DNA of 64,000 nucleotides from Clostridium sp. UBA4548. GTDB taxonomy: Bacteria > Bacillota > Clostridia > Clostridiales > Clostridiaceae. The notes beneath the pieces are model-generated. The model worked only from the letters and a program-made list of their open reading frames with translations, was not told the origin of the DNA and searched no databases. The stretch is taken from NCBI RefSeq assembly GCF_002387895.1, contig NZ_DGLI01000044.1, forward strand, positions 119,938-183,937, given 5' to 3'. This document shows, piece after piece, positions 43,403-52,115 of this stretch (position 1 is its first letter; every line of letters begins with the position of its first letter). A program made the position numbers and the translations under genes.

Positions 43403-45154
43403 ATGAAAAAGGAATTTTCAATAAGTAATGACAAGGTAATGATAAACTTTTCTGCCAAGTATTGTAACACCATAGAAAACCTACTAAAAAGTGAAGGCTT
43501 TAGAAGAGTACTTTTATCTTATTATAATAGAGTTAAAAGTAGAAATTCTAATGTTTACAAATTTCTATGTGAGAATATAGAAAACACTGATAGTGAAGAA
43601 ATTACTGATGAACTGGTTGACCTTTTCAGATTACTAACAGTTCTTAAAGCTACGGAAATTGTACGACTTAATACTAGGTATGAGAAAATTCTTAAAGATA
43701 AGTATGAATTCTTTGAACTTGTAGAAGATTTTTATGGTTTTTGGAGACGCTTGGAAAGATACTCCATAATACAAAACAACAAAGTCACTGATGGTCTAGC
43801 TTCTGTAAGTTTTATAGAAGCAAATAATAAATTCACAAAACTGATTTTAGACTTTTACAGAAAGATTCAAGAAAGCATCCTTTCTGCTGAACCAACTGTT
43901 TATCGTCAACTTGCTTCTGGAGCTAACGCGGGGTTGATATTAAATAATACAGTTTGGCCTTGTCCTTATGAATATGAGGTTTTAGAGGATATCCCTTTTA
44001 TTAATACCATAATGCTAGAAGCTCCTTTTATAACTTATCCAAAGAAAAACACTAGAGATGGGTTCTTTACTGAGACCTTCAAAAACCCTCTGAATGATTG
44101 CTATATCAATACCGATCACTGGTTTTGCTACCCTGCTTTAGTAGGTGAAGTTTTAGCCTTCATTTATTTTCATAGAGATTTAATGGCTCACGGTGTTACC
44201 CTTTGTAATCTATTTGAAATGGCAAAAGAGGATGATTACAGAGGTAAAAAACCAGATATAGTTTATGTATTTGGAGCCAAGGATGACTATGACAGGATAA
44301 GAACTATTTTTTATGATGATGTAAAAAATGGCATAATGCTTGGTTATGTTAACTATGATGAAGCCATAGATTATTTTGGCTACATGAAAAAGATGACTCT
44401 TACACTTCATAATCTAATCATGATAAAAAAAGGTTACCTTCCCATCCATGGCGCCATGGTCAACATAATTATGAAAAACGGAAAATCTGCCAATGTGCTT
44501 ATCATGGGTGATAGTGGGGCTGGAAAATCTGAAAGTTTAGAGGCTTTTAGAAGTCTTAGTGAAGATTATATAAGCGATATGACTATTATATTTGATGATA
44601 TGGGCTCCATAAAACTTAGAAGAAATGGTCAAAAACCTAAGGCTTATGGCACAGAAATAGGAGCCTTTGTAAGACTAGACGATTTAGATCAAGGTTATGC
44701 TTTTAAAGAAATTGATAGAAGTATATTTATGAATCCTGATAAAACTAATGCAAGACTGGTAATGCCTGTAGCTACTTATAAGGATATACTGAAAGGTTAT
44801 CCTATTGACTTATTTCTTTACGCAAACAATTTTGATGATGTGACTGAAAATACAAAAGCTATAGAATACTTTAATTCTGTTGAAGAAGCCATACCTATCT
44901 TCAGAGATGGAGCTAGAATGGCTAAAGGCACCACTTCTGAAAAAGGACTGGTAAAATCATATTTTGCAAACCCCTTTGGTCCTTACCAAAGAATGTCAGA
45001 GACAGATAAATTAATTGACTTATATTTTAATGAATTTTTTAAAACCGGCGTAAAGGTTGGCCAAATAAAAACTTGTCTTGGAATCCAAGGTAAAGAGAAG
45101 GATGGTCCAAAACAAGCTGCTATCGAATTATTTGAAATTATTAAGGAGTTGTAA
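43403..45154 (+). CDS. PEP-carboxykinase/HPr-kinase-like P-loop protein
   Basis: The 583-residue protein has an all-helical N-terminal region (about 1-160) and a C-terminal PEPCK-like nucleotide-binding half. The kinase-1a loop VLIMGDSGAGKSESLEAF lies near residue 368. Downstream are MTIIFDDMGSIKL (kinase-2-like aspartates), a GTEIGAFVRLDDL segment and RLVMPVATYKDILKGYPIDLFLYANNF. Proteins of this type are annotated as phosphoenolpyruvate carboxykinase, but the classical PEPCK substrate signatures are not obvious and HPr-kinase-like use is possible. TTGGAGGTG precedes the ATG. It is a single gene. Confidence 0.7.
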   Translation: MKKEFSISNDKVMINFSAKYCNTIENLLKSEGFRRVLLSYYNRVKSRNSNVYKFLCENIENTDSEEITDELVDLFRLLTVLKATEIVRLNTRYEKILKDKYEFFELVEDFYGFWRRLERYSIIQNNKVTDGLASVSFIEANNKFTKLILDFYRKIQESILSAEPTVYRQLASGANAGLILNNTVWPCPYEYEVLEDIPFINTIMLEAPFITYPKKNTRDGFFTETFKNPLNDCYINTDHWFCYPALVGEVLAFIYFHRDLMAHGVTLCNLFEMAKEDDYRGKKPDIVYVFGAKDDYDRIRTIFYDDVKNGIMLGYVNYDEAIDYFGYMKKMTLTLHNLIMIKKGYLPIHGAMVNIIMKNGKSANVLIMGDSGAGKSESLEAFRSLSEDYISDMTIIFDDMGSIKLRRNGQKPKAYGTEIGAFVRLDDLDQGYAFKEIDRSIFMNPDKTNARLVMPVATYKDILKGYPIDLFLYANNFDDVTENTKAIEYFNSVEEAIPIFRDGARMAKGTTSEKGLVKSYFANPFGPYQRMSETDKLIDLYFNEFFKTGVKVGQIKTCLGIQGKEKDGPKQAAIELFEIIKEL

Positions 45155-45181
45155 GGAAGTATTCCTAACTTTCTTCTTATC

Positions 45182-45217
45182 ACAGTATATTTTATCCTTT
45201 AACCTAAAGGATACTGT
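45182..45217. terminator. Hairpin between converging genes
   Basis: ACAGTAT/ATACTGT outer arms enclose TATCCTTT/AAAGGATA. It lies between the PEPCK-like and thioesterase stops. No long T-run follows, so the terminator call is tentative. Confidence 0.55.
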
Positions 45218-45235
45218 AGAAATTAAGCTTTATAA

Positions 45236-45982
45236 TTACTCTTCTATAAATGTAACTTTACACTGAAAGAACTGAGTCTTAGTCTCTTTCTCTAAGCCTT
45301 CAATATAATATGTATTGAGGGCTTCTTTGTGTACATATTTATTTAAAATCACTTCATCCCCATATTTAGCTTCCTTTATAAAATTTAGCTGAAGAGAAGC
45401 TATTCTCTTATTTTTATAATCTTCAAGATTAAAAACATCTTCTACCCAACTAATATACTTAGCATTATTTACATGCATATTTAAATCAATATCACTATAA
45501 GTCACTACTCTCTCTATAGTTCCTACTAACTCATTAGGCATCTTAATCTTATCTAATTTTTTCTCTTCTCCAAATCTATTTTCTATGCTATCAACCCCTA
45601 AAGAGATTCTAGTAGGTCTTTGTGGAAACTTAGAGTTTACATCCAATAAAAGATAATATGCTATTATATTTCCTAGCTCATTTTCATTTGCATCTATAAT
45701 TCTAAAATTACGCTTAAAGAACAGTTTGTCTATACCACTTGGCCAAGTCTCCATTATTATTTCATCCATATTTTTAGGATATTTAATCATATTTACTTCA
45801 AGTCTTGAAACTACCCAAAATAGCCCTTCACTAATCAAATGATTATACCCAATTCCTATGCTATTTGAATGTTGCTCTGAAGTTTCTTGCATATAGTTTA
45901 TTAAGGAAAAGAGTTTAACCTTACTTGTAAAATCCGTATCATAAAATTTAACTTTAAAAAACTCTCTATGTATGTTTTCCAT
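45236..45982 (-). CDS. Acyl-ACP thioesterase
   Basis: The 248-residue double hot-dog protein matches acyl-acyl-carrier-protein thioesterases. An N-terminal FFKVKFYDTDFTSKVKLFSLINYMQETSEQHS helix-strand unit is followed by GLFWVVSRLEVNM, TWPSGIDKLFFKRNF, and a second unit with TYSDIDLNMHVNNAKYISWVED. That segment holds the usual catalytic Asp/Asn/His (DLNMHVNN). It hydrolyses acyl-ACP to free fatty acids and ends chain elongation. The ATG at 45982 follows GGAG. It is convergent with the PEPCK-like gene. Confidence 0.9.
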   Translation of the reverse strand: MENIHREFFKVKFYDTDFTSKVKLFSLINYMQETSEQHSNSIGIGYNHLISEGLFWVVSRLEVNMIKYPKNMDEIIMETWPSGIDKLFFKRNFRIIDANENELGNIIAYYLLLDVNSKFPQRPTRISLGVDSIENRFGEEKKLDKIKMPNELVGTIERVVTYSDIDLNMHVNNAKYISWVEDVFNLEDYKNKRIASLQLNFIKEAKYGDEVILNKYVHKEALNTYYIEGLEKETKTQFFQCKVTFIEE

Positions 45983-46153
45983 AAAATCAACTCCATTTTC
46001 AATTAAAATTCTTTTTTATAGTACCCGCATTATGCAGTAGGGTCTTTGTATTAAAATATATCCATAGAACCTTTTGTGATTATAAATACTTTACAGTTTA
46101 TCAATAATTTAAGATTTAATTTTAATATAGTTATTATATCATAGGTAATTACT

Positions 46154-46199
46154 AAAAAAATTAACCTATTATGAATTTTTCATAATAGGTTAATTTTTA
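46154..46199 (-). terminator. Terminator after the polysaccharide deacetylase gene
   Basis: AAATTAACCTATTATGAA pairs with TTCATAATAGGTTAATTT. The minus strand runs into TTTTTT, and the deacetylase stop codon overlaps the stem's right edge. Confidence 0.85.
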
Positions 46200-47021
46200 T
46201 TTATTAACTTGTTTATCTAATTTCTTTTCATGTTTATTAATAAGAGCCCTTTCCTCAAGAATTTTTAACTCTTTTTCATCTATGTCATTAAAATTCTTGA
46301 AAACATACCCCTCCTGTTTTAAAGTTTTTATTATTTCCTTTAAAGTTGGTACAGTGGTCTTATTATAATAAGAATCATGCATAAGAACTATAATCCTATC
46401 TTTTTTATTATTTTTAAACTCTCGATAAAACTTATTTATCAATGTACCTGCAGGCTTATTTCTAGCTAAAGAATCGTCAATTGTAATATTCCAATCCACA
46501 TAATATAATCCTTTATCAACAACCTCTCCCCTTATTTCTTTGAGTACAGGCTTTCTTGCCATAGTAGTACTTGACCCTCCTGGAAATCTCATGAATTTTA
46601 ATACCTCGTTACCAGTAAGTTCTTTTATAGCAGTAGAGCACTTACGGTAATCCTCCATAAAGGTCTCAGTATTTTTGTATATTTTATCTTCATGAGTATA
46701 AGTGTGAACACATATAGCATTACCTGCCTCCTTTACTGCTTCAGCAATATCTTTGTTTTGTTCAACTAATTGGCCAATAACAAAAAATGTTCCTGTAACT
46801 TCTTCTTCTTTTAATACTTCTAGAATTTTTTTAGTAACTACAGTAGGCCCATCATCAAAAGTAAGGTACACTATTTTTTCTTGTTGCACCAATGAATTCG
46901 GTTCCTCTTCTAATGCAATTGCTTTTTCATCTAGAATACTAAAATTAAGCGTAAATAAAAGCACAGTAAAAAAAGTAAATAATGAGAAAGTTGAAATAAA
47001 CTTCTTTCTTTTTCTAATCAT
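46197..47021 (-). CDS. Polysaccharide deacetylase family protein (NodB domain)
   Basis: The 274-residue secreted or membrane-anchored enzyme removes acetyl groups from cell-wall glycans or chitin-like polymers. Residues 9-30 form a hydrophobic signal-anchor. The NodB motifs are YLTFDDGPT (metal Asp pair), CVHTYTHEDKIY (HxxxH-type metal ligands), MRFPGGSS, and late DWNITIDDS and VLMHDSYYN. The catalytic histidine in the last motif is present. The charged C-terminus may interact with the wall. AAGGTGATTTT precedes the ATG. Confidence 0.92.
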   Translation of the reverse strand: MIRKRKKFISTFSLFTFFTVLLFTLNFSILDEKAIALEEEPNSLVQQEKIVYLTFDDGPTVVTKKILEVLKEEEVTGTFFVIGQLVEQNKDIAEAVKEAGNAICVHTYTHEDKIYKNTETFMEDYRKCSTAIKELTGNEVLKFMRFPGGSSTTMARKPVLKEIRGEVVDKGLYYVDWNITIDDSLARNKPAGTLINKFYREFKNNKKDRIIVLMHDSYYNKTTVPTLKEIIKTLKQEGYVFKNFNDIDEKELKILEERALINKHEKKLDKQVNK

Positions 47022-47103
47022 AAAATCACCTTCTTAAAATACTTTTCAACTCATACTTTAGTATTTGAAAAAGGTGAAGTTTTAATTCTAAAATTATATT
47101 TAT

Positions 47104-48966
47104 TTAATTCCCATGTTTTAGGAAATAATTACTTCTTATTATTTTTTCTGACAGAATTAAGTAATTTTTATATTTCTCCTTCTCAGCCTTAGTAATATTA
47201 CCTCTTACTTCAAAATTAGATAAGATAACAAAATCTTTGTTTGTATTTAATAAATTTCTTCCCATTGCAGTTTTATATTTTTTTTCATCTGCACCCATTA
47301 AATAACCTAAAGTTGGAACCAAATCTACTGGTCCTCCATAGGTGTTGATTATTTTAGCAGAAGAACTCTTGTTATAAATTAATAATGGTATTTTGTTATT
47401 GTTATCATTCCACCAATTTTCTTTATTTTTCATACCATTAATTTTATCTTGAAAATATTTATGAACCCCTGTATGGTCACCATAAAGCACTACCACAGTA
47501 TTATCTAAAATGCCCTCTATTTCAAGACTTTCTATAAAACTACCTATCTGTTTATCAGTATAATGAATTGCCTGAAAGTACCTTCCTATTTCTGTTTCTT
47601 CTAAATTTTCATCAAGGTTTAAAGCTTTATCTTCCTTTGGAAGGTTAAAGGGTGTATGACTAGTTATTGTCACTGTCATACCATAAAAAGGTTGTTCTTG
47701 CTTTTTAATGATATCGGTTGCCTTTTTAAAGTATTCCTTATCACTAATTCCAAGTCCAATTTTTTCTTCTACTCCTAAGTCTTCTGCGAAATAAAGTTTA
47801 TCAAATCCCATAGAGGAAAGTGCAGGTTTGTAATTCCAGTACATTGAGGTGTCAGGATGTACTACATAGGTATTATAGTCTAAAGTTTTCATTACATTCG
47901 GAAGGGAATGTGGATAATAGTTATTAGGATATCTATAGAAAGTAGTACCTTCTCTTACTGGATAAACAGATCCATTTACTAACAAATCACAATCTGAACT
48001 ATTTCCATTCCATACCTGTTCATGAAAATTATCAAAATACAAGGAGTTATTTAAGAGCTTATTTATATTGGGTGTAATTTCTTGCCCTTGTACTTCTCTA
48101 TTTATAACAAAGTTTTCAAGAGACTCCACCTGTATTAAAAGTAGATTTTTACCTTTAAAATACCCTTTATATGCATTATCCTTTAAGTTCTCTTCTTTAT
48201 CTTTATAGAATTCTTCTATATCCTTTAATTCCTTTTGAGAAAGGTTATAGGGCTTTTTATTAGAATAATAGCTATATCCATCATATATATGATATCCAAT
48301 TGGTCCTAAAAGAACCATTTTGTCATTTGGCATGTGAACTTTATCTAATGTGGATTTCACAAAGTATCTAGTAGTTTTTTCCCCAATATTAAAATCAGTA
48401 TAATATATCACGAGAAGAAAAGAACTTAAGGCTATTAATAAAAAGAAAATTTTAGGTTTTCTCATAGTATTTCTATAATGAGTACTTTTTCTTTTTATTA
48501 TAAAAGGTAAAAGTAAAAAATCTAAAATAAATAAAATATCAATACTCCTAAATAGTGCAATAATAGAGCCCCCTAAATCTTCTGTCATAGATAGTTGGTC
48601 TAATAAGTAAAAATTAACGTAACTAGAAAATCCCCTATAGTAAAAAAGATCAGAGATAATAATTAAGGTAAGAGCTATATCTAAAGTTATCACAATCTTC
48701 CATTGAAGCTTTCCTTTAATTAAAAAAATTATAGCTAGTATTATGGTTGAAAAAAGTATATACGGAACACAATTCAATGCTGAAATTTTCAAATTAGAGC
48801 TTTGAAGCATAGACGCACCTGAAGATTGAATTAGAGCTGTAAATAAAATATTTTTCATTGTAAAAATAGCTAAAATAAAAAAGAATACCCTATATTCTTT
48901 TAATAGGCTCACACCTATATTTTTAATTTTGTTACTGTTTTTATTTTTAGAATTAAAACTCAGCAT
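47104..48966 (-). CDS. LTA synthase family sulfatase-type phosphotransferase
   Basis: The 620-residue protein has an N-terminal membrane domain with five helices (about residues 20-180) and an extracellular sulfatase-fold domain. Segments are LLLIQVESLENFVI (metal Glu), WNGNSSDCDLLVNGSVYPVREG, YNTYVVHPDTSMYWNYKP, and VVLYGDHTGVH with the metal Asp-His. It fits glycerolphosphate transferases such as LtaS. The position of the LtaS nucleophile (GKTSD) reads NSSD here, so a serine at about residue 323 (47998-48000) would replace threonine. The ATG at 48966 follows GGGGAGGAATG. Confidence 0.85.
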   Translation of the reverse strand: MLSFNSKNKNSNKIKNIGVSLLKEYRVFFFILAIFTMKNILFTALIQSSGASMLQSSNLKISALNCVPYILFSTIILAIIFLIKGKLQWKIVITLDIALTLIIISDLFYYRGFSSYVNFYLLDQLSMTEDLGGSIIALFRSIDILFILDFLLLPFIIKRKSTHYRNTMRKPKIFFLLIALSSFLLVIYYTDFNIGEKTTRYFVKSTLDKVHMPNDKMVLLGPIGYHIYDGYSYYSNKKPYNLSQKELKDIEEFYKDKEENLKDNAYKGYFKGKNLLLIQVESLENFVINREVQGQEITPNINKLLNNSLYFDNFHEQVWNGNSSDCDLLVNGSVYPVREGTTFYRYPNNYYPHSLPNVMKTLDYNTYVVHPDTSMYWNYKPALSSMGFDKLYFAEDLGVEEKIGLGISDKEYFKKATDIIKKQEQPFYGMTVTITSHTPFNLPKEDKALNLDENLEETEIGRYFQAIHYTDKQIGSFIESLEIEGILDNTVVVLYGDHTGVHKYFQDKINGMKNKENWWNDNNNKIPLLIYNKSSSAKIINTYGGPVDLVPTLGYLMGADEKKYKTAMGRNLLNTNKDFVILSNFEVRGNITKAEKEKYKNYLILSEKIIRSNYFLKHGN

Positions 48967-49100
48967 ATCCTCATTCCTCCCCGAAAGTAAAACTGTTATG
49001 AATATAATTCTCTCCAAGCTTCAAATCTCCTCTAATTTTCGAATTATTCTTAAAAGCCAACTTAGTTTTAATATTCTTAATTATAAGGAGGCATTCTATA

Positions 49101-49154
49101 GTGTTAGAAGTTATCTCTAAGAATGTCTCAACTAAAAAAATCAAGTCCCCTTAG
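49101..49154 (+). CDS. Possible 17-codon open frame with good ribosome site
   Basis: A GTG at 49101 is preceded by AAGGAGG at 9 bases; the frame reads VLEVISKNVSTKKIKSP and stops at 49152, inside the left arm of the 49143-49178 hairpin. It may be a leader peptide, or a remnant of a longer gene, or chance. Weak support. Confidence 0.25.
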   Translation: MLEVISKNVSTKKIKSP

Positions 49155-49178
49155 AACAGATTTTTTCTAAGAGGACTT
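49143..49178. terminator. Hairpin between the LTA-type and PAP2 genes
   Basis: AAGTCCCCTTAGAA pairs with TTCTAAGAGGACTT (one mismatch) around a 8-base T-rich loop; A-runs precede it. It could terminate the short rightward transcript or sit upstream of the leftward genes. The rest of 49179-49323 holds nothing clear. Confidence 0.55.
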
Positions 49179-49323
49179 AACACTCTATAAACTAGATTTT
49201 TAGTATTACCTAATACCCAACTCTAATACTATGATTTTTAAATTTGTATTTATTCTGTATGCTTAAACACTTTATTAACTGGATTTCAAAGTTCAAAGAC
49301 AAGAAATCCTATTAAGTAATCAC

Positions 49324-49839
49324 TTACAAAACCAGGAACATACAATAAGAACTGAAGGTTCCTACGAAAACTCCTGCTGCAACATCAGAGGGATAGTGAA
49401 CTCCTAAGTACACTCGAGAAACCCCCACTAGTAAAGATAAAGCTAAAGCTATAATTGCTATGCTTGTATAACATAAAGCTATGCTTACTCCTATTGAAAA
49501 TGCTGCAGTGGTATGTCCTGATGGAAACGAGTAATCGTCTACTCCAATTTTTTTGATATTTAAATGAGGAAAGTTTATATAAGGTCTGATTCTATTAATA
49601 AATCTTTTTATAAAATGTGTTATAAATGTAGAGGTTAAAATAGAAAGAGACGTTAGAATTCCTAAGTGTTTAATATCCTTATTTTCTGATAACAAAGTAA
49701 CTAAACAAAATATTGCACTAAATGTAACTGAACCTAAGTAAGTAACTATTGGCATAACTAAATCTAAAATCTTGCATTTAATTGAATCATTTAGCCAATG
49801 TAATAAAAATACATCTCCATGTTTTAATTTTTCAATCAT
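49324..49839 (-). CDS. PAP2 family phosphatase
   Basis: The 171-residue membrane protein has about five helices and the three PAP2 motifs: KRFINRIRPY, SFPSGHTTAAFSIG and SRVYLGVHYPSDVAAG. The catalytic histidines in the second and third are present. Relatives dephosphorylate undecaprenyl pyrophosphate or phosphatidate, both important for envelope synthesis; the substrate is not fixed. AGGAGGAACC precedes the ATG. It follows the LTA-type gene in position but not in a tight operon. Confidence 0.9.
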   Translation of the reverse strand: MIEKLKHGDVFLLHWLNDSIKCKILDLVMPIVTYLGSVTFSAIFCLVTLLSENKDIKHLGILTSLSILTSTFITHFIKRFINRIRPYINFPHLNIKKIGVDDYSFPSGHTTAAFSIGVSIALCYTSIAIIALALSLLVGVSRVYLGVHYPSDVAAGVFVGTFSSYCMFLVL

Positions 49840-49905
49840 TAAGGTTCCTCCTAGGATAAGATATGTTAATATTATATAAGACTTTTTTCAAAATTTAAAG
49901 GTTCT

Positions 49906-50133
49906 TTACAGGATTTTTAATTTATAATTTTTTACAGGCACTTTTTTTACTATAGGGTTCCATGATAGAATTTTAACTTCTTCATCTTCATAAACCCTTA
50001 AGAGAACCAGGGTAGGACTAATGTATAAGTTAAGTTTTAACTCTGGTTCCCTATAATACTCACCTATATGAACCTTCAGTGTTGTTGCTTTTGAATGTAA
50101 TATGATTTTCTCAGTATAGGCTTCCCTAGTCAA
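49906..50133 (-). CDS. Open frame of 75 codons, likely decayed repeat unit
   Basis: The frame starts at TTG 50133 and reads a beta-rich sequence including VHIGEYYREPELKLNLYISP and TLVLLRVYEDEEVKIL. No methionine follows and no convincing ribosome site precedes it. A degenerate copy of its central part lies upstream in the same frame (50152-50260), separated by stops, so this is probably the surviving piece of a larger repeat protein. Function unknown. Confidence 0.4.
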   Translation of the reverse strand: MTREAYTEKIILHSKATTLKVHIGEYYREPELKLNLYISPTLVLLRVYEDEEVKILSWNPIVKKVPVKNYKLKIL

Positions 50134-50151
50134 TTATCAATTCATTCATGA

Positions 50152-50260
50152 TTAATTTCGTTCATATTTAATAATCCTTAAGAGAACCAATATAGGTTCC
50201 ACATATAAGTTTAGTCTTGGATTTGGTTTCATATAATTCTTTATTAAAACACAATAAAAA
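50152..50260 (-). pseudogene. Decayed upstream copy of the 49906-50133 unit
   Basis: The minus strand reads VLIKNYMKPNPRLNLYV then EPILVLLR, aligning with VHIGEYYREPELKLNLYI and SPTLVLLR of the neighbour. The matching DNA (AGAGAACCA at 50001 and 50181) is exactly 180 bases apart, keeping frame. Stops TAA, TGA, TGA and TAA between the copies show decay. Confidence 0.5.
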
Positions 50261-50323
50261 AACTAGAAGTTCTGCAAAGTCTATGATTTAAAGTAAACAC
50301 ACCCTGCACCTTCTAGCTTTTTA
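50255..50323 (-). terminator. Terminator of the cotJ operon
   Basis: On the minus strand GCTAGAAGG pairs with CTTCTAG across about 40 bases and runs into TTTTTTTATT. It overlaps the start of the decayed repeat unit. Confidence 0.6.
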
Positions 50324-50457
50324 TACAAAATATAATTTTAACATGGAAACCAAGAATATATAACTTTCAAATTAATCTTGGCTTCCTCAGAGCTTTTATT
50401 ATTTTAAATTAAAACTTAATTATAAAAGCCTGTATTATATTGTATCAATCTTTAATT

Positions 50458-51033
50458 TTAGTAAACTCTTTTCTTATTTAAAAAATTGTCCTGAACATCA
50501 ACTAAAGCTTCTCCAAATCTTTGGAAGTGTACAACTTCTCTTTCTCTCAAAAATCTTAATACATCTTTAACATCACAGTCATCGGTTAATTTTATTAGGT
50601 GCTCGTATACAGTTCTTGCCTTTTGTTCAGCAGCCATATCTTCAGTTAAATCTGTTACAGGATCTGCAGTTGCTTGAACATAAGCAGCTGTCCAAGGTAC
50701 TCCATTTGCATCTGCGGGGTAAATTGCCTTCCCATGTTCTGTATATGCTGCTCCGAGTCCAGCTTCTCTTAATTCTTCAGGAGTTGCGTCCTTAGTAAGC
50801 TGGTAAATCATAGAAGCAATAATTTCTACGTGTGCCAATTCTTCAGTGCCTATGTCTGTCAACAATGCCTTTGATTTTCCTGTTGGCATTGTATATCTTT
50901 GACTTAAATATCTAATGGAAGCACTCAATTCCCCGTCAGGGCCACCGTATTGAGCAAACAAGTATTTTGCCATATTAATATCTTTACTTTTTATTACCAC
51001 TGGGTATTCTAATTTCTTTTCATATATCCACAT
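50458..51033 (-). CDS. cotJC: Spore coat protein CotJC (manganese-catalase family)
   Basis: The 191-residue ferritin-like protein carries the dimetal ligands of Mn catalases: a glutamate in GPDGELSASIRYLSQR, EELAHVEI (Glu and His), AEQKARTVYEHL and REREVVHFQRFGEAL. It is a coat component of endospores and may detoxify hydrogen peroxide. It is the last gene of cotJA-cotJB-cotJC, 13 bases after cotJB. AGGAGGTAGCGGATT precedes the ATG. Expression is expected in the mother cell. Confidence 0.96.
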   Translation of the reverse strand: MWIYEKKLEYPVVIKSKDINMAKYLFAQYGGPDGELSASIRYLSQRYTMPTGKSKALLTDIGTEELAHVEIIASMIYQLTKDATPEELREAGLGAAYTEHGKAIYPADANGVPWTAAYVQATADPVTDLTEDMAAEQKARTVYEHLIKLTDDCDVKDVLRFLREREVVHFQRFGEALVDVQDNFLNKKRVY

Positions 51034-51046
51034 AATCCGCTACCTC

Positions 51047-51304
51047 CTAACATTTGCCTTCCCATGGCCATGGGTCGTTAACATAGTTCCAATCTCCACA
51101 AACCTCACCATAAGCAAAGTTAGCTAGGGTACCATATTGCATTTCATATTCTTTTTTTAGGTTTTGATAAATTTCAGTAACCTTTTGGTAGTCTCTCAAT
51201 GCTTTTCTATTATCAGGGAAATTATCCAAGTATAAATTTATTTCAACTGCATAAAACCCATATTGTTGTAACAACAACATTAATTCACTTTTGCTTTTTG
51301 CCAT
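51047..51304 (-). CDS. cotJB: Spore coat protein CotJB
   Basis: The 85-residue protein has the CotJB pattern: LLQQYGFYAVEINLYLDNFPDNRKAL helix, then NLKKEYEMQYG and the terminal CGDWNYVNDPWPWEGKC with paired tryptophans and end cysteine. It is a coat component that needs CotJA and CotJC partners. It lies 3 bases after cotJA and 13 before cotJC. A GGGAGGAATAAATC site precedes the ATG. Confidence 0.95.
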   Translation of the reverse strand: MAKSKSELMLLLQQYGFYAVEINLYLDNFPDNRKALRDYQKVTEIYQNLKKEYEMQYGTLANFAYGEVCGDWNYVNDPWPWEGKC

Positions 51305-51307
51305 GAT

Positions 51308-51496
51308 TTATTCCTCCCTTTTGTGTTTGTAATCAGTTATATCACTGTAGTAAGGTAGCTTCAAATCTTCGAATATGGTCCCTTTCCAAAGTGCCTTATC
51401 CACTGGATATAAATTTTCATAATCTTGGGGAAGAACATAAGCTCTAGCATATCCTAATTGTCCTAAACATTTCTTTAGTTCATAACAAGTTTCCAC
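51308..51496 (-). CDS. cotJA: Spore coat protein CotJA
   Basis: The 62-residue coat-associated protein shows the family segments GYARAYVLPQDYENLYPVDKALWKGTIF and DLKLPYY. It begins at GTG 51496 after a GAGGTGA site and heads the operon with cotJB and cotJC. It is short, rich in Tyr and Leu, with two cysteines near the start (CYELKKC). Such operons are usually transcribed late in sporulation by sigma-E; I could not identify a clear promoter. Confidence 0.93.
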   Translation of the reverse strand: METCYELKKCLGQLGYARAYVLPQDYENLYPVDKALWKGTIFEDLKLPYYSDITDYKHKREE

Positions 51497-52115
51497 TTAA
51501 ATCACCTCATAATAATTTGTTTTTTGTAGATGCAAAGCCAGAACTTTAAACTGACTTTTTTATCAAATTCTGATAATACTTTATATCTGATAGTTTCTAG
51601 ACCAATCTTTTGTGCCTAATAACATATTATTCAACAACATAATTGTGGTGATAAGGAAATCAAATTTTTTATTATTTTTTCATCTGAAGTTTAAAAAAGA
51701 ATTTTAAAGTTCTCCTTTAGAATTTTTTTGTGCAACTACTTTCATAACTTTTATAGTCTCAATTATTATATAATTGCCTGTATTAAAGACTTTTAGCACT
51801 ACCTTAAATAAGACTCTATTCACCCAAACTTTTCATGACTATCATGTTCATATTTACTCTTTACTACTTTTTATTACAAATTTAGTATGATTTTACTGGA
51901 TCTCATGCTAATCACTACTATAATTAATCCTGTACTTACCAATTGTATAAGGTACTTTTTCCATAGGTTTCTTAGCTTTCATATAACACTACGAACTAAC
52001 CTAAAAACAGAATAAAATGACACATGTTTTTTAGTTTTTTCCGTTACATATCAAGAATAATTGTTTAAATCTATGAATATATTGTAACGTCAACAAATTA
52101 TTTAGGAGATGTGTT
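51497..52115. other. 619-base divergent intergenic region
   Basis: Holds the promoters of cotJ and of the M4 protease. I looked for a sigma-E-type pair upstream of cotJA but saw none I would claim. No gene or strong palindrome is visible. Confidence 0.45.

Noticed and set aside
51497..51600. Sigma-E promoter before cotJA
   Set aside because: Expected from biology, but no pair of boxes close enough to consensus was found by eye.
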